From: Chara braunii
Lineage: Eukaryota; Streptophyta; Charophyceae; Charales; Characeae
Length of the DNA: 64,000 bases
Direction of reading: 5' to 3'
Assembly (NCBI GenBank): GCA_003427395.1
Contig: BFEA01000053.1
Span: forward strand, 2,313,130-2,377,129
The translations under genes were made by a program, and so were the position numbers. Below are positions 19,131 to 29,715 of this stretch, one piece after another. How positions within the stretch are numbered: position 1 is the stretch's first letter; the number at the start of each line of letters is the position of its first letter. The notes beneath the pieces were generated by a model. It made no database searches and had not been told where the DNA came from. It saw nothing but the letters and a program-made list of their open reading frames with translations.

Positions 19131-19243
19131 CTGGTGCTCGAAATGCTTTGCAGTTGGCAGGAACGGTGCTTGGGTTTTACCCTGTAAGAGTTCTTCCGTC
19201 CAAGACAGCAATTGTCCCAGTCAACCCGACATTTCTTCCGAAG
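19131..19243 (+). CDS. CID-type PABP-interacting RNA-binding protein, RRM1 end and inter-RRM exon
   Basis: The 113-base exon is preceded by tatctgttgtccag and followed by GTGAGA. It reads GARNALQLAGTVLGFYPVRV then LPSKTAIVPVNPTFLPK. This is the end of RRM1 (alpha-2, beta-4) and the invariant linker of plant CID8-13 proteins. It has no stop or frameshift and completes the Ala codon begun by the exon at 6825-6897. RRM2 should follow, but I did not find it to 64000; the next intron is either also very long or the gene is broken. Mutation-free exons suggest a functional or recently functional gene. Confidence 0.88.
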
Positions 19244-19901
19244 GTGAGATAAACCGCCTGTACATTTCCCAGTTATTTTGTTCTCACGTGGCTGTATACG
19301 CACCAAAACTTTTGGGGCTCGCCCCACCGCCAGCTTATGTGGTGCACAGCATTTGGGGCTCACCCCACCGCCAGCTTATGTGGTGCACAGCAGAAATCTT
19401 CCTTGGTAAATTGAGGCTTGGAAGTACTGGTGGCTTACGTAGCCCCTCTTTTGGCATTGGAGTCTACGTAACTCAGTGGATAAACCGGATCATGCAGAGG
19501 GACTGACTATGGTGTAGCTGCCCTCTTATCCCACCAAACGTCTGCTGACAGCTGCTAGGTATTCAAAACGCAGGTCATATTGTTGTGCAGGTCTATGTCC
19601 TGCTTCCACTCGCTATAGTTTGTCCAGGTCTATGTCCTGCTTCCAGTCGCTATGATAGTATGTTGCTATAAGAGTATAATCTGCAAAATTGGGGACTGTG
19701 AATCCTGTGCTTTTTTTTGTGCTGGTGTGTGTTGCTGGGATCTTTAATGAGCCTGTGCCTGATGTGGTGATTGCTGATATCGGTGTCCTGTGTGAACACC
19801 TGTTCATCTGAGTACCCAAGTCTGTGGGTGGAGCGTGTGTCACTGGGTATGTCGGCCGGTGTGTGGTTTGACCTGCAGGCCTGGTGTTAACCCTGTGGCC
19901 G
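19244..19901 (+). other. Intron after the second CID exon
   Basis: A 41-bp tandem duplication (tttggggctc-ccccaccgccagcttatgtggtgcacagca) lies at about 19310-19392, and a 30-bp one (ggtctatgtcctgcttcca) near 19588-19650. No exon for RRM2 was seen. Ends at the LTR start at 19902. Confidence 0.55.
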
Positions 19902-20616
19902 TGTTGCATGCTGCGCCTGCACATGGGCCCCATTTTGGGGGCCTGACGGTTGCTGGGGGCGCCTAGGCCACGCGCCCGTTCCAGGCACGCGACCAGGAGT
20001 TCCGTGCCTTTATTTATTTGTTTCTTTATTTATTGCTGACCCTTGCCTGGTTCTATTTTCAATTTTTCATCTGTTTCACGGCATCGTTTCAGACTTTTCA
20101 GCATGTCTGAACAGACCAGTGTCTGTTTGGACCAAGGCCACGTTTTTGGCCAGGTTTGGTTTCGTCCGGTAGTGGACATTCCCTGCTGCATCAGCAAGTA
20201 AGCCAGTTCGTTTTAGACTTGGCCCAGGAGCAGGACTTTTCCCTGCGACCTGGACCGTGGATCGGATCCACGATCTCGCGCCCCAGATTGCAGGTCGTGG
20301 GCCAACCCAGCTCCTGGGCAGACAGGGGTCCCCACTTCTTTGGGATGTCACGCTGTTGGAGCAGCACACTACTTTCAGTGCAGCGCTGCATAGGGAGAGA
20401 GAGAGAGAGAGAGAGGAGTGGTGGCCATACCTGTGAGGAGCGAGCAACTTACCTGGGCGCCATAGCTGGTACTTGGGCCAGCGACTTGCAGCACAGAGGA
20501 GTTTGACAGCTTGTTAGTACACAGCGGCAGATACGTGCAGGTGAGACAGTGGAGAGGATGACATCTTCTTCGTCTTCCTGTTCTCGCACTCCACTTCCTC
20601 TTCTTCTTCTTCTTCT

Positions 20617-20665
<49 letters not shown>

Positions 20666-20780
20666 CAGGCAGAGATTATGTTGGGCTATGAGGTCCAGGA
20701 TCTGATTCAACATCATAGAGGCAGACATTGATTGGACATTTCACAGGGAGACTATTTTTGGACTTCGCTATCGCGATCTC
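19902..20780 (+). mobile_element. LTR, family F
   Basis: Starts TGTTGCATGCTGCGCCTGCA, sharing its first 20 bases almost exactly with family A. It then diverges: T-rich tttatttatttg, caggtttggtttcg, an 8-bp palindrome cgtggatcggatccacg (20256-20272), ACTTACCTG at 20447-20455, gttagtac, and a long GA run. It resembles 49.5-50.7 kb through these marks. The 3' end is not clear and is set where the 178-bp duplication begins. Confidence 0.55.
20618..20662. repeat. (GA)n microsatellite
   Basis: About 22 uninterrupted GA dinucleotides within LTR F, after cttcttcttcttctt. Confidence 0.95.
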
Positions 20781-20825
20781 GACCTTCTTTGGGTAGGCCC
20801 TTTGGGTAGGCCAAAGCAGTGCCGG

Positions 20826-21181
20826 GGGGTCGGGGTAGGTCCAGACTCCAGAAGTAGGTTCCAGAAGGAATTGGTCTGAATAACGTCAGAAAGGGGTCCA
20901 GGTCTAGGACCTGCAGGTAGGAGATCAGACTGCAATGACGTTCCCGCCAAAATGGAAGGGAACTGGTAGGGTCTAGAGGCTGAGTTGTCTGGAAGTTACC
21001 TCGGGGGTCGGGGTAGGTCCAGACTCCAGAAGTAGGTTCCAGAAGGAACCGGTCTGAATAACATCAGAAAGGNGTCCAGGTCTAGGACCTGCAGGTAGGA
21101 GATCAGACTGCAATGACGTTCCCGCCAAAATGGAAGGGAACCGGTAGGGTCTAGAGGCTGAGTTGTCTGGAAGTTACCTCG
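20826..21181. repeat. 178-bp tandem duplication
   Basis: tcggggtaggtccagactcc begins at 20830 and 21008. The two copies are nearly identical and end with tctggaagttacctcggg. Each copy contains gacctgcaggtaggag. Its origin is probably LTR F U5 or leader. Confidence 0.9.
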
Positions 21182-21611
21182 GGAGAAGGCACCGGGCAAA
21201 GTATATGAGTGGTGAATTGCTCCACCTCATTCTATCGATGACCATGAATCAATGCTGCTGGAATGTGCACTGGTGAGAGAAGCACCAAGCGGCAGCAGCA
21301 AGGAGGAGCTGCTGCCCACCGTGGCTATGGTGTTTGAAGCTAGAGCACTGTAGTTGAAGAGCATGGCTATGGATGTAAGTGAGGGAGGAAGGAGGAGGGA
21401 AGGAGGAGGGAGGAGGAGGAGGAGAGAAGGAGACGGCTTACCCTGGCTTTGGGACTGCATCTTCAACTTCTTGGTTGACACTGCAGTTAGAAGGTGCCCA
21501 AGGAGGTTTCCGATGTATGCAGGACTCCGGATGGTGAAGTAGGCCGGACGGTAAAAGTTGGGCTGGATGAGCTGCCATAGCCGGAGGCTTAACCAAATAC
21601 TAGTAGGAGGT
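21182..21611. other. Unassigned repeat-like DNA
   Basis: Contains a GGA-rich block (21385-21425) and catggctatggatgtaagtg (21362), reminiscent of the LTR donor module. No coding evidence. Confidence 0.35.
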
Positions 21612-22753
21612 GTAGGAGTTCTAAGTTGGGCTTCTTGTGATGCCAGCAGTAAGGGGAAGAATTCAGCCGTTGATTCTGGCAGTAAATGATGGTTGGGATG
21701 AGTGACATTGGTTCTAACTTTTCTTTTGTTCATCATTCTTCTTTTCTCATCCTTGATTCTTCTTTTTTTTTTCTTTTTTTTTTTTGAAAAAAAAACGGGG
21801 CTTTATGGCCCTGGCTCCTTGTCCATCTGGGGAGCGTCAGGACGGTTCCTATTATACCGGCAAGTCAAGAAGGGTGCATCAATTACACGCTTGTACGCTT
21901 CTCCCTGTTATGGTTGAGAGACCCGAGTGGGTGGCATTTATTACTTCCCTTTGGAAGGATGTACCACCCCTCACCCCTGCCTAAGTTAGCCTGTGGAAGT
22001 ACTACCTTGATCCCGCTCTGACTTGACTACTGCTAGGGCACCTACCTTGTCTATGCGGGATTCCCCTGTCTGTGAAATGAGCCAAGTACTCGTCAAGTTC
22101 AACCTTGCATACAGCAATGAACATTCACATGACAGATCAAACGTGAGAAGCCAAATCGAGATACAACCAACACTTGAAGATGTCTCCAATATTATTATCA
22201 ATATTCTTGTGATGCCGGCAGTAAGGGGAAGAATTCAGCCGTTGATTCTGGCAGTAAATGATGGTTGGGATGAGTGACATTGATTCTAACTTTTCCTTTG
22301 TTCTTCATTCTTCTTTTCTCATCCTTAATTCTTCTTTTTTCTTTTTTTTCTTTTGAAAGAAAAACGGGCCTTTATGGTCCTGGCTCCTTGTCCATCTGGG
22401 GAGCGTCAGGACGGTTCCTATTATATCGGCAAGTCAAGAAGGGTGCATCAATTACACACTTGTACGCTTCTCCCTGTTATGGTTGAGACCCGAGTGGGTG
22501 GCATTTATTACTTCCCTTTGGAAGGATGTGCCACCCCCCACCCCTGCCTACTTTCTGCTAGGGCACCTACCGCGATTCCCCTGTCTGTGAAATGAGCGAA
22601 GTACTCGTCAAGTTCAACCTTGCATACAGCAATGAACATTCACATGAGAGATCAAACGTGAGAAGCCAAATCGAGATACAATCAACACTTGAAGATGTCT
22701 CCAATATTATTATCAATATACAAGAATGTTAGTCTCCAGCGGCTCTGCCGTGC
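21612..22753. repeat. Repeat H, about 570-bp segmental tandem duplication
   Basis: cttcttgtgatgcc...cacccctgcc followed by ctgtctgtgaaatgag...aatattattatcaata occurs twice (about 21625-22204 and 22205-22728). The second copy continues to the LTR at 22754. Homologous sequence lies at 40296-40615 and 31732-32250, so H is a dispersed repeat that the family A element interrupted. Confidence 0.8.
22749..22753. other. Left target-site duplication of the family A element
   Basis: CGTGC precedes the left LTR; CGAGC (31732-31736) follows the right LTR. Four of five bases agree, the length usual for Ty3/gypsy. Confidence 0.55.
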
Positions 22754-24046
22754 TGTTACATGCCCAGTTGGGCAATGTACATATAAAACCCGAGGATCCG
22801 CAATGTGATGAAAAGGACTGAATGGACAATGGAGTGCAAGTAGAATCTCAACAAGCAATGTACATTCCGATACATACAAACATGGTGCTTTATAGCGCAG
22901 GGAAGACTTAGATACAAGTCCTGACCTGACCGAAACTGACCTCTATCACGTAGTGTAAGGTAGCGTAGCAGAATGCTAGAATACCAATGACTAGCCCAAT
23001 CAATGTTGCAACGCAGACCCAACATACATCATTGTCATCACAAAGTGTGAAGGAAACCTGGCGCTATACACAGGAGGAAGGCGCCAGGTCCAGATCATGC
23101 ACATACGAAGAGGAGGGAAACACACGAAGAAGAGGAGGGGGGAGATGGGAAAGTTGTCAACGCCAAGTCTTCGCTACAAGTCCCGAATAATCCCTCGTCA
23201 AAATATCTGAAGTCCAATGTCGAGTCTGGATCCAAATGTCACCAAGCTGTCTCTCTCTCTCACATTGTCTGCTGATGCAGTGAAGTCAGGTAGCGAGGGG
23301 GTGAGATGGAGATGGTTTACTGAGAAGAGGAAGAAGAAGAACTCTCTCTCTCTCTCTCATATGCCAGGTACTAACCTGTGAAGGTGGCGCTGTGCTGCAG
23401 GTACCTCGAAGGTGAAGCTGGAGTGATGGCGCTGCAGGTAAGCTCCTTTGGCCTCCGCCCAATCTCTCTCTCGATAGTACTACTCTAGCTGCTATGGCGC
23501 CCAGCGCTGAAGACTACAGCTAATGCTACTAGCGCCGAGCGCTGAAGACTACTGCCATCGCTACTACTACTCCTGCAGCACTCTGAAGACTACCTCCTGC
23601 CTCGTGAACTGCACGTGAAGTACCTACCTAGGAACTATCTGCCTGCCTGCAGGGCGGGCCAGTCCTATATAGTGCTGGCCCGTCCAGGAGGCTGCTCCTG
23701 CCAATGCCGAAAAGTGCCAGACCCTGGCGTTGAATCTCAACCAGGGGTTGTCTTGAAAACAGGCCCAAAATGGCCTGTGCTAAAACCCTGGTTTGTTGCC
23801 CGAGTTTCAGGGCAGGTCGAACTGATGAGGGCCCGAAAATGGCCCTCAGTTTCAGGCTGAAAATACTCAGGGCCGGAAAGACTCTGATTTAGCCTGAAAC
23901 GACACTGGACCTGTAGGCCCTTGTTTTCAGGCTTTCAGGCTGAAACGACATAGGGCCTGTAGGCCCTTGTTTTCAGGTTTTTGGCCTGAAAACGTCACGA
24001 GCCTGGAAATGGCCCGTGCAGCCTATTGCAGGTGCAGCATATAACA
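22754..24046 (-). repeat. 3' LTR of the family A element
   Basis: 1293 bp, from TGTTACATGCCC to GTGCAGCATATAACA on the plus strand. Contains ACTAACCTG (23370-23378), CAGGTAAGC (23434-23442) and the TATA hairpin (23656-23681). U3 is dominated by tandem variants of ggcctg-ttttcaggct. Confidence 0.92.
23656..23681 (-). promoter_or_regulatory. TATA box in hairpin loop, 3' LTR of family A
   Basis: GGGCCAG-tcctatatagtg-CTGGCCC. On the sense strand the core is CTATATAG. Confidence 0.7.
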
Positions 24047-24059
24047 CCCCCCCCTCCTT
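24047..24059 (-). other. Polypurine tract of the family A element
   Basis: On the minus strand AAGGAGGGGGGGG lies directly before the 3' LTR start TGTTATATGC, the position required of the plus-strand primer. Confidence 0.85.
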
Positions 24060-24395
24060 ATGAAGTCAAGCCGGGTTGAGGGTGAAGCTGACGATCTGAA
24101 GGTGGAACCTGGACGCTGGTGCGATGTGGAGCCAAAGATACCGGCTTGCCTTGCATTTTGCGTTCGTAGCGTGCGAGAACATCCGGAGCGGTTGCTTGGA
24201 GTTCGGCACGGGTCAACCAACAGTCAGCTTTGTGAGTGCAGTACGCAAAATGTACCAAGTACTCGGTTGGCCTGTTGCCGTAGCGTCGCTGGGAGATTAT
24301 GTCGCTGACCCCCTGAAAACCGTCCATAGAGGGTGGGTCCTGCGATCGTCGCTCGGGAAAATCGTCATGTTCCGCTGGCGTGTATAGAGCCAAAT
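24058..24395 (-). pseudogene. Chromodomain-like tail of integrase, family A
   Basis: The minus frame reads DPPSMDGFQGVSDIISQRRY, GNRPTEYLVHFAYCTHKADC, WLTRAELQATAPDVLARYER. The pattern (hydrophobic-I-I--R, EYLV-F, W-T--EL, LI--YE) is that of the chromodomain-like modules attached to chromovirus integrases, which in known families guide integration to marked chromatin. Residues are open across the whole module. The aromatic cage is only partly conserved (Y and W present), so binding ability is uncertain. Confidence 0.65.
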
Positions 24396-25690
24396 TGGAG
24401 CAATGAAAGACTGGGTAGATGGGCAAGTGGGCGGGCACCTGAATGTGAAGGAAGGTCCTTCGGGTGCATCCCCAGCGGGTGCCACGATCGGCCAGGGCCT
24501 CATCCATTTCGGGAGGATCTTGCGAGAGATATCTTGTTTAAGGCTGAATTCCGCGGCGGAAACCCAAACGAGATCGTCGGCGCGGAATGTGTAAGGAAGA
24601 CGCTGGCGATTGGCCTGTTGGCTCATGCGTTGTTGCGTCTTAGCCATCTGGTCGCGTGCCTTGATAAGTAGCTCTTGCATCCGACGCAAGAAAAGAAGAT
24701 GGTAGTCACTCTCGGCCGTTAGTGGAATGATTGTGTCCAACGGAGAAGTGATCGGCGAGCCGTGCTCGAACTCGAAGGGTGACATCCCAATAGCCGGGTG
24801 GATGGACGAGTTGTATGCCAACTCGACATCCGGCAACCGCTCAACGCAATCCTTTTGGTCGGGACGGATGCGAGTGCAAAGGAGAACTTGTGCGGTCTGA
24901 TGCGCCCTCTCGGTTTGGCCATCGGTTTGGGGGTGGCGAGCCGAGCTTGGCTTGAGGGATTAGCCCCATCGTTTGATGAGCGCCAACCAAAAATTGGACA
25001 TAAATTGAGTGTCGCGGCCGCAAACGATTTCCTTGGGATAACCCTTGGTTTGAATCCAACCAGTGTAGAGAACCTTGACCAACTTTGGTGCCTTGGCATG
25101 ATAGCGGCAAGGCAAAAACATGGTGAACTTGGTGAGTCGGTCGACCACCGTGAGAATCCCATCCACTTTGGTTTTGTGCTTGGGGAACGGGCGGGTAATG
25201 TCCATCGCAATCGCTTCCCTTCGCCGCAAAGGGACTGGTAATGGTCGCAACTCACCGTATGGACGGTGGTTGCGGGATTTGCATCGTCGGCAAACCTCGC
25301 ATGACTCGCAATAGCGTGTGACTTCGCCGAGAAGGCCGGGCCACCAAAATCGCTCGCGAAGTCGGCCAATCGTGCAATCGACTCCAAAGTGTTCGGTGGC
25401 GGGAGCATCGTCGAACTCGCCAAGAAGCCGTGTACGCAAGTGAGGGTCACTCAGTACGCAAAAAAGGTCCTTCCCCCGTGTGTGGACAAGCAAGTACCCC
25501 TTTTGGATCCGGTAGTGAGAAGGCGCCGGATTAGGAGAGGAGCAATTCGCGTACTTGTCGCGAAACTCGGGGTCGGCTTGGTAGCCGCGGATGAAGCTGT
25601 CCCACAGGTCCTTGTTGATCTCGAAGGTTAAAAAGACCGTGGTACAATGATCCGGACGTCGTGAAAGAGCATCCACACAACGGTTCGACT
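24396..25690 (-). pseudogene. Integrase, family A Ty3/gypsy
   Basis: In order: a zinc-binding N-terminal region (EHFGVDCTIGRLRERFWWPG, then CESCEVCRRCK), with the first His apparently replaced by Asp in EFDDAP; catalytic core with AMDITRPFP, VVDRLTKFTMFLPC and VCGRDTQFMSNFW; then TDGQTER in another frame; and DVELAYNSSIHPAIGMSPFE and a C-terminal GPY-like region. The second catalytic Asp, normally in S-D-R-D/G, is Gly here. There is at least one frameshift near 24950. Not functional. Confidence 0.85.
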
Positions 25691-26108
25691 TCTTCGGAAT
25701 GTGATCGGGAATGTAGTCGAACTGGTCGATGAAAGCCATCCATCGAGCGATGGTGATGTTGATGGTGTCTTGGGTCTTGTAAAAGACCAACGGATTGTTG
25801 TCCGTTACCCATGGGAATTGACTTCGACCCAGGAGGAAGCGCCGCTATCGCTTGAGCGCATGGACAAAGGCGAGGAGCTCCTCCTTGCGTGAATCATCAA
25901 TGGAATGCACGACGGGCACTTTCTTGCTGAAGTACTCGACCGGGTGCCAGTCCACACCATCGTGTTGCTCGAGGACGGCACCAATGCCATAGCCGGACGC
26001 ATCCGTAGTGACGCGTGTCGGCAATAGCAGGTCGTATATGTGCAAGACCTCCGCAAATAATAGCACGGCTTCGAGAGCCAAAAATGATTCCCGCGCGTCC
26101 CCGAAGTC
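25690..26108 (-). pseudogene. RNase H domain, family A Ty3/gypsy
   Basis: TTDASGYGIGAVLEQHDG carries the first catalytic Asp, followed by EYFSKKVP, SRKEELLAF with the Glu, and VTDNNPLVFYKT with the next Asp. A stop and frame change separate KR from FLLGRSQFPWVTDNN near 25845. The domain degrades the RNA strand during reverse transcription and follows RT in the polyprotein. Confidence 0.85.
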
Positions 26109-27305
26109 AAACGATCGATCCTAGTAGCCAGCAAGGCCAAGGAACGAACGGAAATCCGTGACACTCCGCGGCTCCGGCCATTCTTGGATGGGTTGAATCT
26201 TGTCTGATAGTGGACTGATGCCCTCCGGTGTGATAAAATGGCCCAGGTATTCCAGCTCTTGTCGGGCGAATTCGCACTTGTCGCGGTTGGCCTTGTACTT
26301 GGCGCGGCGAAGCGTCTCCAACACTCGTTGAAGATGCTCAAGATGATCCTCCAATGATTGGCTATAGACGAGAATATCGTCTAAGTAGACCAGCACGAAC
26401 CAGTCCAACGTCGCACGGAACTTTGTCATTGCCGCTTGGAAGGTCGCCGGGGCGTTGGTGAGGCCAAAAGGCATGACCAGCCACTCAAAATGCCCATGCC
26501 GCGTCTCAAACGCGGATTTGTAATGATCGTTCGGTCGGATCGAGATTTGATGATATCGCGACTTCAAATCCAACTTAGAAAAATACTGCGTGCCGTTCAA
26601 TCGCTCAAGAAGATCGTCGATGCGAGGAAGAGGCCCCACATTCTTGACGGTCGGATCGAGATTTGATGATATCCGGACTTCAAATCCAACTTTGAAAAAT
26701 ACTTCGCGTCGCCCAATTGCTCAAGAAGATTGTCGATGCGAGGAAGAGGCCCCGCATTCTCGACGGTTTGCGTGTTGAGCTTGCGGTAGTCGATGTACAA
26801 GCATATCTTTGTTCTTCTTCCGTACGAAGAGAACTGGCGCTCCGTATGGAGAGCCACTAGGGCGGATCCAACCGTTGTCCAACAGATCATCGAGTTGTGC
26901 GCGGAGGACCGTGAGCTCCTCCTCGCTCATGCGGTAAATGCAACCTTTCGGCGGCACGACATCGACCTTGAGAATGATCTCGTGAGAGATCGGCCGATCC
27001 GGCACCACACCGGTAGGTGACTCGAAGATGTCGGCGAACTCGTCAAGCAACCGTACCACACGGGGGTCCGAAGACAAGTCCGTGGGTGAGGAGTCGGTTA
27101 CCGCGACGGTCCGTAGGAAGCATAGGTCGATTTCGTCGGGCTGCTCGTAAGCACAAGTAGCCTGGAATGATTTGGCCGTCACCACTTGGCACCGTATCGA
27201 AGGGTGCGGAAGAGGAATAGTACACGACACTTGGCGTTGAAAGCATCGCGAACGGTAAGAGTCCACCGGTGGAAGTTGACTGTGTGATCCGCACTTGCAA
27301 GGCAA
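26108..27305 (-). pseudogene. Reverse transcriptase, family A Ty3/gypsy
   Basis: VPPKGCIYRMSEEELTVLRA opens the domain, then DNGWIRPSGSPYGAPVLFVR, YFSKLDLKSGYHQI, MPFGLTNAPATFQAAM and the intact catalytic box VYLDDILVYS; FRSFLGLAGY closes it. Two defects are clear: a frameshift near 26800 where the IDYRKLN region changes frame, and a 116-bp tandem duplication (26533-26764) repeating FSKLDLKS-YHQISIRP and breaking the frame. The active-site Asp pair survives. Confidence 0.88.
26533..26764. repeat. 116-bp tandem duplication inside RT
   Basis: ggtcggatcgagatttgatg begins at 26533 and 26649. The unit encodes the end of the palm motif and is not a multiple of three, so it frameshifts RT. Confidence 0.9.
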
Positions 27306-27351
27306 GGCATTCCCAAAATAATGTCGAAGTCCCTGTCCAAAATGTCAAATG

Positions 27352-28002
27352 TCACCGGTTCGCATGCATGAGTGCGAAATATACTGGTAAGGCCTCGATG
27401 TAGTAGTCGATAAGTTGTTGCGTCCTTTCGTCCGCCAACTTGATCGCCGTCGAGTTTGCCTTCCTTCGAACTTGTGCGCCAAGGCCAACCTTCTGCATAA
27501 AGGCCTGGCTCATAAAATTGCGAGACGCTCCAGTATCCAGCAATGCGTTGCAGGATGTTTGCCCAACTTGAATGCGGACGTAGAGGAGTGGTGCGTTGTT
27601 GTCCTCATACCGCTGCTTGCGAAACTCGCGGGCCACCACGGTAACATACGCAAGGATGTCCCCCACCTCGACTTCGTCATCCGTCGGCGAAGTTGGTGGT
27701 GCATAGAAGGATAAGTACGTGTGAAAATGAGTGCATAATGCTGCGCATTTCGGTCCCAGCAAGCAGCCCGTGGTTGGGAGTGGAAGCCATGCGAAGTCCT
27801 CGGACGTGAGCGGGTCCAATACCTTGATGTTGAACTCGCGCTCCGAATCCCATGAGGAACCACTTGAAGATGTCGTAGACACGTTTTGTCCTTGAGCATG
27901 AGTACCCAGTGTAGGAACGAGCTGGGCAGCATAGTCCTCAAAATTATAAAGAAGAGGAGGACTATCGACTTCTGCATGTGCCTCGGAACGAAGGGCGGTC
28001 AC
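27352..28002 (-). pseudogene. Aspartic protease region, family A Ty3/gypsy
   Basis: The frame contains ALLDTGASRNFMSQAFMQKV, with the catalytic DTGA triplet and following hydrophobic helix of retropepsins, preceded by YVRIQVGQTSCN. About 130 N-terminal residues (LPLLYN-type linker, ED-rich segment) connect to gag. The frame is open for 216 codons but is not fused in frame to RT (27305). The enzyme would process Gag-Pol; one domain is encoded and it works as a dimer. Confidence 0.8.
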
Positions 28003-28076
28003 CCGCGAAGTGATCGGGCGTCGAAAGTGTCGTCAAGTCACTCCCGGCGGTGCTCAGTTTCCCGACTTGCCCTTGC

Positions 28077-29715
28077 CTATCGACTGGTAGGCCACTGTGT
28101 TGTGGAGATTGTTGTTACACCACATATAATAGCGGAATCTCGTGCGTGCGTTGTATGCTTGCTCAGACAGACCGTAATGGGACCATGGGGCTGGAGCTGT
28201 TGTGCTAGGCCCGGGCTAGATGCGGTGTTTGTCTTCGCCTTGCCACGTCCTTGGCTTTTGTCGGGGCGGCCACCTTCCCGGGCGGCTGCGAGTCTGTCCC
28301 CTTCATTGGCAGACATGACCTCGCTAGTTTGGTCGTTTGGCGTTGTCGCCTCGACCACGACCACTTTCGGCCGATGCTGATCTCTGCTCAGGCCTGGCGC
28401 AGACAAACGCTGGAGATTTTTGTCCTCCTTGTTCGTGACAATAATCTGCGCGGTGTTGTCGAAGAGTTTTGCTGGTGTCGTCAGGGTGTCCGCGACGTGA
28501 GTCAAGGCATTGCCCAATGTCGGACACGACCTTGAGATGAAGTACTGTTGATGGCTTTGAAGCCCATTTGAATGTCTGGGACGAATGTCAAGCGTTGGTA
28601 CTCGGCAATCCAGTCAACACTCGGCAGCATGGCTTGTTCGATGACCATCAGCTTGTCCAGTGCCTTGATCTCCGACGACTCTACTTGGAATCGCTTATGC
28701 CACGCCGCGTTTAGATCATCCGAACTGATCTGGTATGCAAGTCGGCAGCCACCACTTTGTACTTGGACAAGAGATTGTCCAACCATGCTTGGCACGCGCC
28801 CCCCGATCAGGAGTATAAGTACACATGCTACTTGTGTTCTTTGACGTAGTGTAGCTGCAACTTGAGCTCGAACTTGCGGAACCATGGAATCGGGTCTGTC
28901 TTTGTCGAGTCGCAGGAGATCTTTTGCCCATCGAACTTTGGAGTTGTCTCACGCGGTTCCGAGCTCGGGTGGTTGGCGGCAGTACAGATCCGCTTCTCCA
29001 AGTTCTGCGTTGCGGTTTGCTGTAATTGCACGCCGTCCTTGAGGGAGCCGACGTCAATCTCCAATGCCTCGAGGCGATCCGAGGTGTTGGAAGAACTGGC
29101 ATCGAGGGCGGCGACGGGTCGCTGCTCCAGCTGTCGGAGGCGGCTGTGGACTTTAGCCAATGCGTCGTCGAGGCTGTCGATGTCCTCCTGTTGTGTAATG
29201 CATGTTGCCAAGAGGTCCGTGAGATGGGAGAGGAGTAGAGCGATCTTGTTTTCACTCTCTTCCATCGTGCCATTCTCGGCCTCGGCCCGCCAATCCGCTG
29301 TCATTGTGAGCAAAGCTCGCTCTCCGCTGAATATCTTCTCGCGTCGTTGAATTCGTTCTTCATCGGCAGCCTTTGCTGCTGCCTCGTCGTGCTGGCGCTG
29401 ATGTTCGATTGCCAACAGACGTGCCTTCTCGGCGTCCTCTGGTTCCTGCTTTGCGGCAGCTACTGCATCCGATCGTTGCTTAGCTTCGGTAATCGAAAGC
29501 AGCATCCGGGCCTGATAGGCCTCGTCCGTCTCCCCGGACTTCTGGTCCATAACGGCTGTTTGCGAGCGCAAAAGCATAGACCAGGTCGGGGGCCTGCTGA
29601 CGTGGTACTCCGTGCTGCTGACGTGGCACTGCTGCCGGCTGAAGTTGCCTGCTGACATGATCCGCTGACGTGGCCTGCTGACGTGGTCTGCTGACGTGGC
29701 CTGCTGATGTGGCAA
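28077..29715 (-). pseudogene. Gag, family A Ty3/gypsy
   Basis: A 295-codon open frame (29715-28828) has an N-terminal part built from HVSRP/SAD repeats, then a long Glu/Lys/Ala-rich coiled-coil region, and ends with FDGQKISCDSTKTDPIPWFR and KLQLHYVKEH. In the next frames ACQAWLDNLLSKYKVV, NAAWHKRFQVESSEIKALDK and VDWIAEYQRLTFVPDIQMGF complete a Retrotrans_gag-type capsid. At least two frameshifts lie between 28830 and 28520. No CCHC zinc knuckle is visible in any frame; the region where it would be (about 28150) is Lys/Gly/Ser-rich. Confidence 0.75.
29593..29713 (+). promoter_or_regulatory. Cluster of TGACGTGG boxes at the gag start of family A
   Basis: Five exact copies of TGACGTGG and two variants (tgacatga, tgatgtgg) in 120 bp, mostly in the context ctgctgacgtgg. 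This is the ACGT-core site recognised by plant bZIP factors. In the gag frame it encodes the SADHVSRP repeats, so it may simply be a coding repeat. Confidence 0.4.

Noticed and set aside
19465-19490. tRNA-like A box (taactcagtgg) near the second CID exon
   Set aside because: No B box follows at the right distance and no stems form.
28502-28885. Separate 127-codon minus-strand gene
   Set aside because: Its residues (NAAWHKRFQVESSEIKALDK, VDWIAEYQRL) are the C-terminal capsid part of the family A Gag after a frameshift.
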